Below are positions 63,206-64,000 of a DNA stretch of 64,000 nt, piece by piece. The DNA is from Jeotgalibaca sp. MA1X17-3 (lineage in GTDB: Bacteria > Bacillota > Bacilli > Lactobacillales > Aerococcaceae). The stretch is from NCBI RefSeq assembly GCF_021513155.1, contig NZ_CP090983.1, positions 2,264,501 to 2,328,500 of the forward strand. The letters are read 5' to 3'. Position 1 is the stretch's first letter; each line of letters starts with the position of its first letter. The position numbers were made by a program, and so were the translations under genes. The notes beneath the pieces were generated by a model that did not search any database, was not told the DNA's origin, and was given only the letters and a program-made list of their open reading frames with translations.

Positions 63206-64000
63206 TTATTTCAATGTCCATGTATGAACGTCATACAAGGAACCACCCCAGTACTCTTTCATCCCGCCATCTAGAACATCATGTTGAATGAAAACATCAT
63301 GTTGGGAATAAAGGGGTAAGATTGGTGCTTGCTCTTGCATCTTCACTTGAAACTCATCATAGATTTCTTTTCGTTTGGCACTATCGGTCTCTGCTTTACC
63401 TGCATCCAGTAAGGCATCCAATTCTGTACTGGAAACAGCAGCGTAGTTAGAGGAACCGGTCGTTCCAAAATAAGTTGTCAAGTCTGGATCAACTGAAACA
63501 ACAATTCCACCTAGATAAATATCATATTCAGCAGCACGAGCTTTTTCTAAAGTTGTTGGGAAGTCATACGTTACTTGCTCCACTGTAAAGCCGACTGCTT
63601 CCAAATCTTGTTCAATCAAGTTAGCGGATTGTTCTCGTACTTTATTTCCAGTCGGAACCATGATTTCAATCGGTCTTGATAGATCATAATCTGATTTTTC
63701 GATATAGTCTTTTGCTTTCTCTGGATCATAGGCTAACGGATCTAGTGATTCATTCTGATAAGGACTTGCAGAGGTATAAGGGGCAGCAATTACTTCTGCA
63801 TTTCCTTTAAGCAAGTTATCTACAATCATATCGCGATTAACCGCATGCGACATTGCCAAACGAATGTTTTGATCCAAACGAGTGTTATTGAAATAAGCAA
63901 ATTGAGCGGTCCAAGCCGGTTGCGTTTTAACCGTTACACCATCTACACTTTCAACCATATCAATATCGGAAATAGATATTTCACCGATACCTCCACCGGC
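63206..64000 (-). CDS. oppA: Peptide ABC transporter substrate-binding protein (OppA/DppA family), partial
   Basis: The C-terminal 265 residues or so of an extracytoplasmic solute-binding protein (SBP_bac_5): RLDQNIRLAMSHAVNRDMIVDNLLKGNAEVIAAPYTSASPYQNES, YDPEKAKDYIEKSDYDLSRPIEIMVP, and VYLGGIVVSVDPDLTTYFGTTGSSNYA, ending VHTWTLK. The reading frame runs off the right edge, so the N-terminus and lipoprotein signal are not seen. It is the first visible gene of the operon with two M20 peptidases and OppDF. Confidence 0.92.
   Translation of the reverse strand, partial: AGGGIGEISISDIDMVESVDGVTVKTQPAWTAQFAYFNNTRLDQNIRLAMSHAVNRDMIVDNLLKGNAEVIAAPYTSASPYQNESLDPLAYDPEKAKDYIEKSDYDLSRPIEIMVPTGNKVREQSANLIEQDLEAVGFTVEQVTYDFPTTLEKARAAEYDIYLGGIVVSVDPDLTTYFGTTGSSNYAAVSSTELDALLDAGKAETDSAKRKEIYDEFQVKMQEQAPILPLYSQHDVFIQHDVLDGGMKEYWGGSLYDVHTWTLK

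Overview
The window comes from a low-GC, Gram-positive bacterium of the Firmicutes. Three things point there: a CIRCE operator in front of groES, a T-box leader in front of proS, and AGGAGG-type ribosome binding sites with frequent TTG starts. Gene content (DUF1836, DUF896, class II galT, PRD-type PTS regulator, Opp system, short ProRS) fits Lactobacillales best, probably a Carnobacteriaceae-like genus. That placement is an inference. No rRNA, tRNA, CRISPR array, prophage or insertion sequence was seen.

Layout. 0-9 kb is a housekeeping block in an order resembling the Bacillus ydi region: groEL, groES, a CPBP membrane protease, a YdiK-like protein, rex, an ABC-F ATPase, and the tRNA t6A genes tsaD and tsaB with two RimI-like acetyltransferases between them. 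9-16.3 kb is a galactoside locus: galT, a broken GPH-type sugar symporter, an AraC-type regulator and a GH2 beta-galactosidase-like enzyme. 17.6-19.7 kb holds a lone heparinase II/III-like protein with a catabolite-repression site. 20-23 kb holds a NatAB-type ABC exporter and cutC. 23-27.2 kb is a xylose locus (xylB, xylA, divergent xylR) with its operator, promoter and cre-like site readable. 27.3-38 kb is mixed: DUF896, RidA, T-box-controlled proS, RimJ-like GNAT, UspA, a lipoprotein, DUF503, DUF1836, DegV, a GAF-GGDEF-EAL protein and a PadR/DUF1129 pair.

38.1-39.5 kb holds two decayed genes (a fasciclin lipoprotein and a DUF305 protein). 39.7-45.3 kb is a beta-glucoside PTS operon (IIB, IIC, IIA, GH1) with a divergent PRD regulator. 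The GH1 enzyme has glutamine where the family normally has its acid/base glutamate. 45.6-51.3 kb is a compact quinone/electrophile-resistance island: a MarR regulator, two ring-cleavage-type VOC proteins, a flavin-reductase-like protein, an MhqD-like hydrolase, a small GNAT, a WrbA-like quinone reductase and a DUF5996 protein. 51.6-55.1 kb carries a GH13 glucosidase, an aldo/keto reductase and an SGNH esterase. 55.4-58.4 kb carries a YccF protein and a TetR-controlled drug-export ABC pair, and lies between two copies of an intergenic hairpin repeat. The right end is a peptide-uptake operon (oppA, oppD, oppF) interleaved with two M20 peptidases.

A striking property is the number of broken frames: groEL, ABC-F, the sugar symporter, GGDEF-EAL, fasciclin, DUF305, one VOC protein and GH13. 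Most lesions are single-base losses, often in short homopolymers, or stops one C-to-T change from CAA or CGA. Because groEL is essential, part of this is probably sequencing or assembly error. DUF305, fasciclin and the symporter carry several lesions each and may be genuine pseudogenes.
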